Below, piece by piece: positions 6,227 to 6,544 of a stretch of DNA of 6,544 bases. The stretch is from Desulfobacterales bacterium. Lineage in GTDB: Bacteria > Desulfobacterota > Desulfobacteria > Desulfobacterales > BuS5. The DNA is taken from positions 1 through 6,544 of the forward strand of contig JAERRQ010000264.1 of assembly GCA_016735355.1 (NCBI GenBank), written 5' to 3'. Numbering within the stretch: the stretch's first letter is position 1; each line of letters opens with the position of its first letter. Below the pieces are notes generated by a model. That model had not been told where the DNA came from, did not search any database, and was given only the letters and a program-made list of their open reading frames with translations. The position numbers and the translations under genes were made by a program.

Positions 6227-6256
6227 CTTATTCCCAGGGAGAGCCTGGGCGATAAG
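6227..6256. repeat. Hairpin inside the inverted-repeat element
   Basis: CCCAGG (6233-6238) and CCTGGG (6244-6249) form a 6-bp stem with a GAGAG loop. It is extended by CTTAT (6227-6231) and ATAAG (6252-6256) across a small internal loop. It resembles the GC-rich intergenic hairpins of the CCCAxG..CxTGGG type that are often dispersed in bacterial genomes. There is no T-run after it on either strand, so a Rho-independent terminator is unlikely. Confidence 0.6.
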
Positions 6257-6301
6257 AACAAATTCAGATTTTCAGTTTAAAATTCAAGTTATGCTATATT
6301 T

Positions 6302-6347
6302 TTAAACCGTTAACTGTGAACCGACAACCGTGCACGGTTACCAATTG
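6302..6347 (-). repeat. Right terminal inverted repeat
   Basis: Reverse complement of the left arm with some mismatches. It contains the perfect 14-bp palindrome AACCGTGCACGGTT (6326-6339) and ends in CAATTG (6342-6347). Confidence 0.75.
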
Positions 6348-6544
6348 TTTTATACACTGCATGACGGCAGAATTATCGCAAACCGTGCCCTTCGCTATTC
6401 TTGTTTGTACAGGTGTTTTTCCTTGCGACTCATTAATATAGACCGTCACATAAATAATTTCACTGTTTTATCGGTCGTTGAAGTATTACGATGCGCCTTT
6501 TTCCCTCTGGTCTTGTGCCAAATTTTAAAATCGGGTAATTACCT
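6348..6544. other. Right-edge stretch without a recognisable gene
   Basis: The 197 bases between the inverted-repeat element and the window edge contain no convincing gene. Three short frames exist: one open from the edge on the minus strand to a TGA at 6460, a GTG frame from 6449 on the minus strand that runs into the repeat arm, and a 27-codon ATG frame on the plus strand from 6361. None has a good ribosome binding site or a recognisable protein family. The stretch may carry the kinase promoter. Confidence 0.4.

Larger units (their letters stand above)
6116..6347. mobile_element. MITE-like element of 232 bp bounded by imperfect terminal inverted repeats
   Basis: The left arm (6116-6162) and the reverse complement of the right arm (6302-6347) both begin CAATTG and stay alike for about 46 bases, with some mismatches and a 2-base gap, roughly 80-85% by eye. 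Each arm holds an AACCGT..ACGGTT palindrome (6126-6139 and 6326-6339), followed by degenerate CAGTT and ACGGTTT units. The interior is AT-rich, has no gene, and carries a hairpin. Size, terminal inverted repeats and lack of coding capacity fit a miniature inverted-repeat or REP-like element. No clear target-site duplication beyond the CAATTG of the arms could be identified, so transposition is not shown. It may instead be a large folded intergenic repeat. Confidence 0.6.

Noticed and set aside
6120..6346. CRISPR-like spaced repeats in the right-hand intergenic region
   Set aside because: There are only two arms, in inverted orientation, with mismatches and no regular spacers, so it is an inverted-repeat element and not an array.
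6306..6449. Minus-strand GTG frame beginning TVYINESQGKTP and running into the right repeat arm
   Set aside because: No ribosome binding site, no known family, and about a third of it is encoded by the repeat arm.
6460..6543. Open minus-strand frame from the window edge ending in KRRIVILQRPIKQ
   Set aside because: It could be the tail of a gene entering from the right, but 27 codons without a recognisable motif are not enough to call it.

Overview
The window (about 40% G+C by eye) looks like chromosomal DNA of a Gram-negative anaerobe, most likely a Desulfobacterota/Desulfobacterales-type bacterium. The reasons are the style of the REC-PAS-histidine kinase (an AHDLNN-type H-box), a radical SAM protein of a type I associate with that group, and the YjbQ-like and Mth938-like proteins. 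This placement rests on recognising families by eye and not on a search.

Layout, left to right. (1) 21-728 (+): a membrane-anchored or secreted SLT-type lytic transglycosylase. (2) 721-1878 (-): a radical SAM protein with a CX4CX2C cluster motif; its stop region overlaps that of the transglycosylase by 8 bp. (3) 1879-1995: an AT-rich divergent intergenic region. (4) 1996-3033 (+): MltG, the endolytic peptidoglycan transglycosylase, with a TTG start. (5) 4340 down to 3051 (-): a compact three-gene block, YjbQ-family protein (TTG start, strong ribosome binding site), then a CULT-domain protein one base later, then an Mth938-like protein. (6) 6099 down to 4489 (-): a receiver-PAS-histidine kinase whose former C-terminal receiver appears to have decayed. 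(7) 6100-6544: no convincing gene. It holds a 232-bp element bounded by imperfect inverted repeats of about 46 bp, with an internal hairpin; its left arm reaches almost to the kinase ribosome binding site.

How the genes may work together. The two transglycosylases both cut glycan strands, but they are separate transcription units. The minus-strand block YjbQ-CULT-Mth938 is the most interesting part. The middle protein carries the complete ligand pocket of cereblon, the human thalidomide receptor: the three-tryptophan cage, the pocket asparagine at the same spacing, and the two CXXC zinc pairs. Bacterial CULT proteins are known, but their role is not. Near-zero spacing to YjbQ suggests translational coupling and offers a context clue. 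A 14-bp tandem duplication creates the present CULT stop codon; without it the CULT frame would run in frame into the Mth938-like gene. The kinase lies upstream on the same strand and may or may not be co-transcribed.
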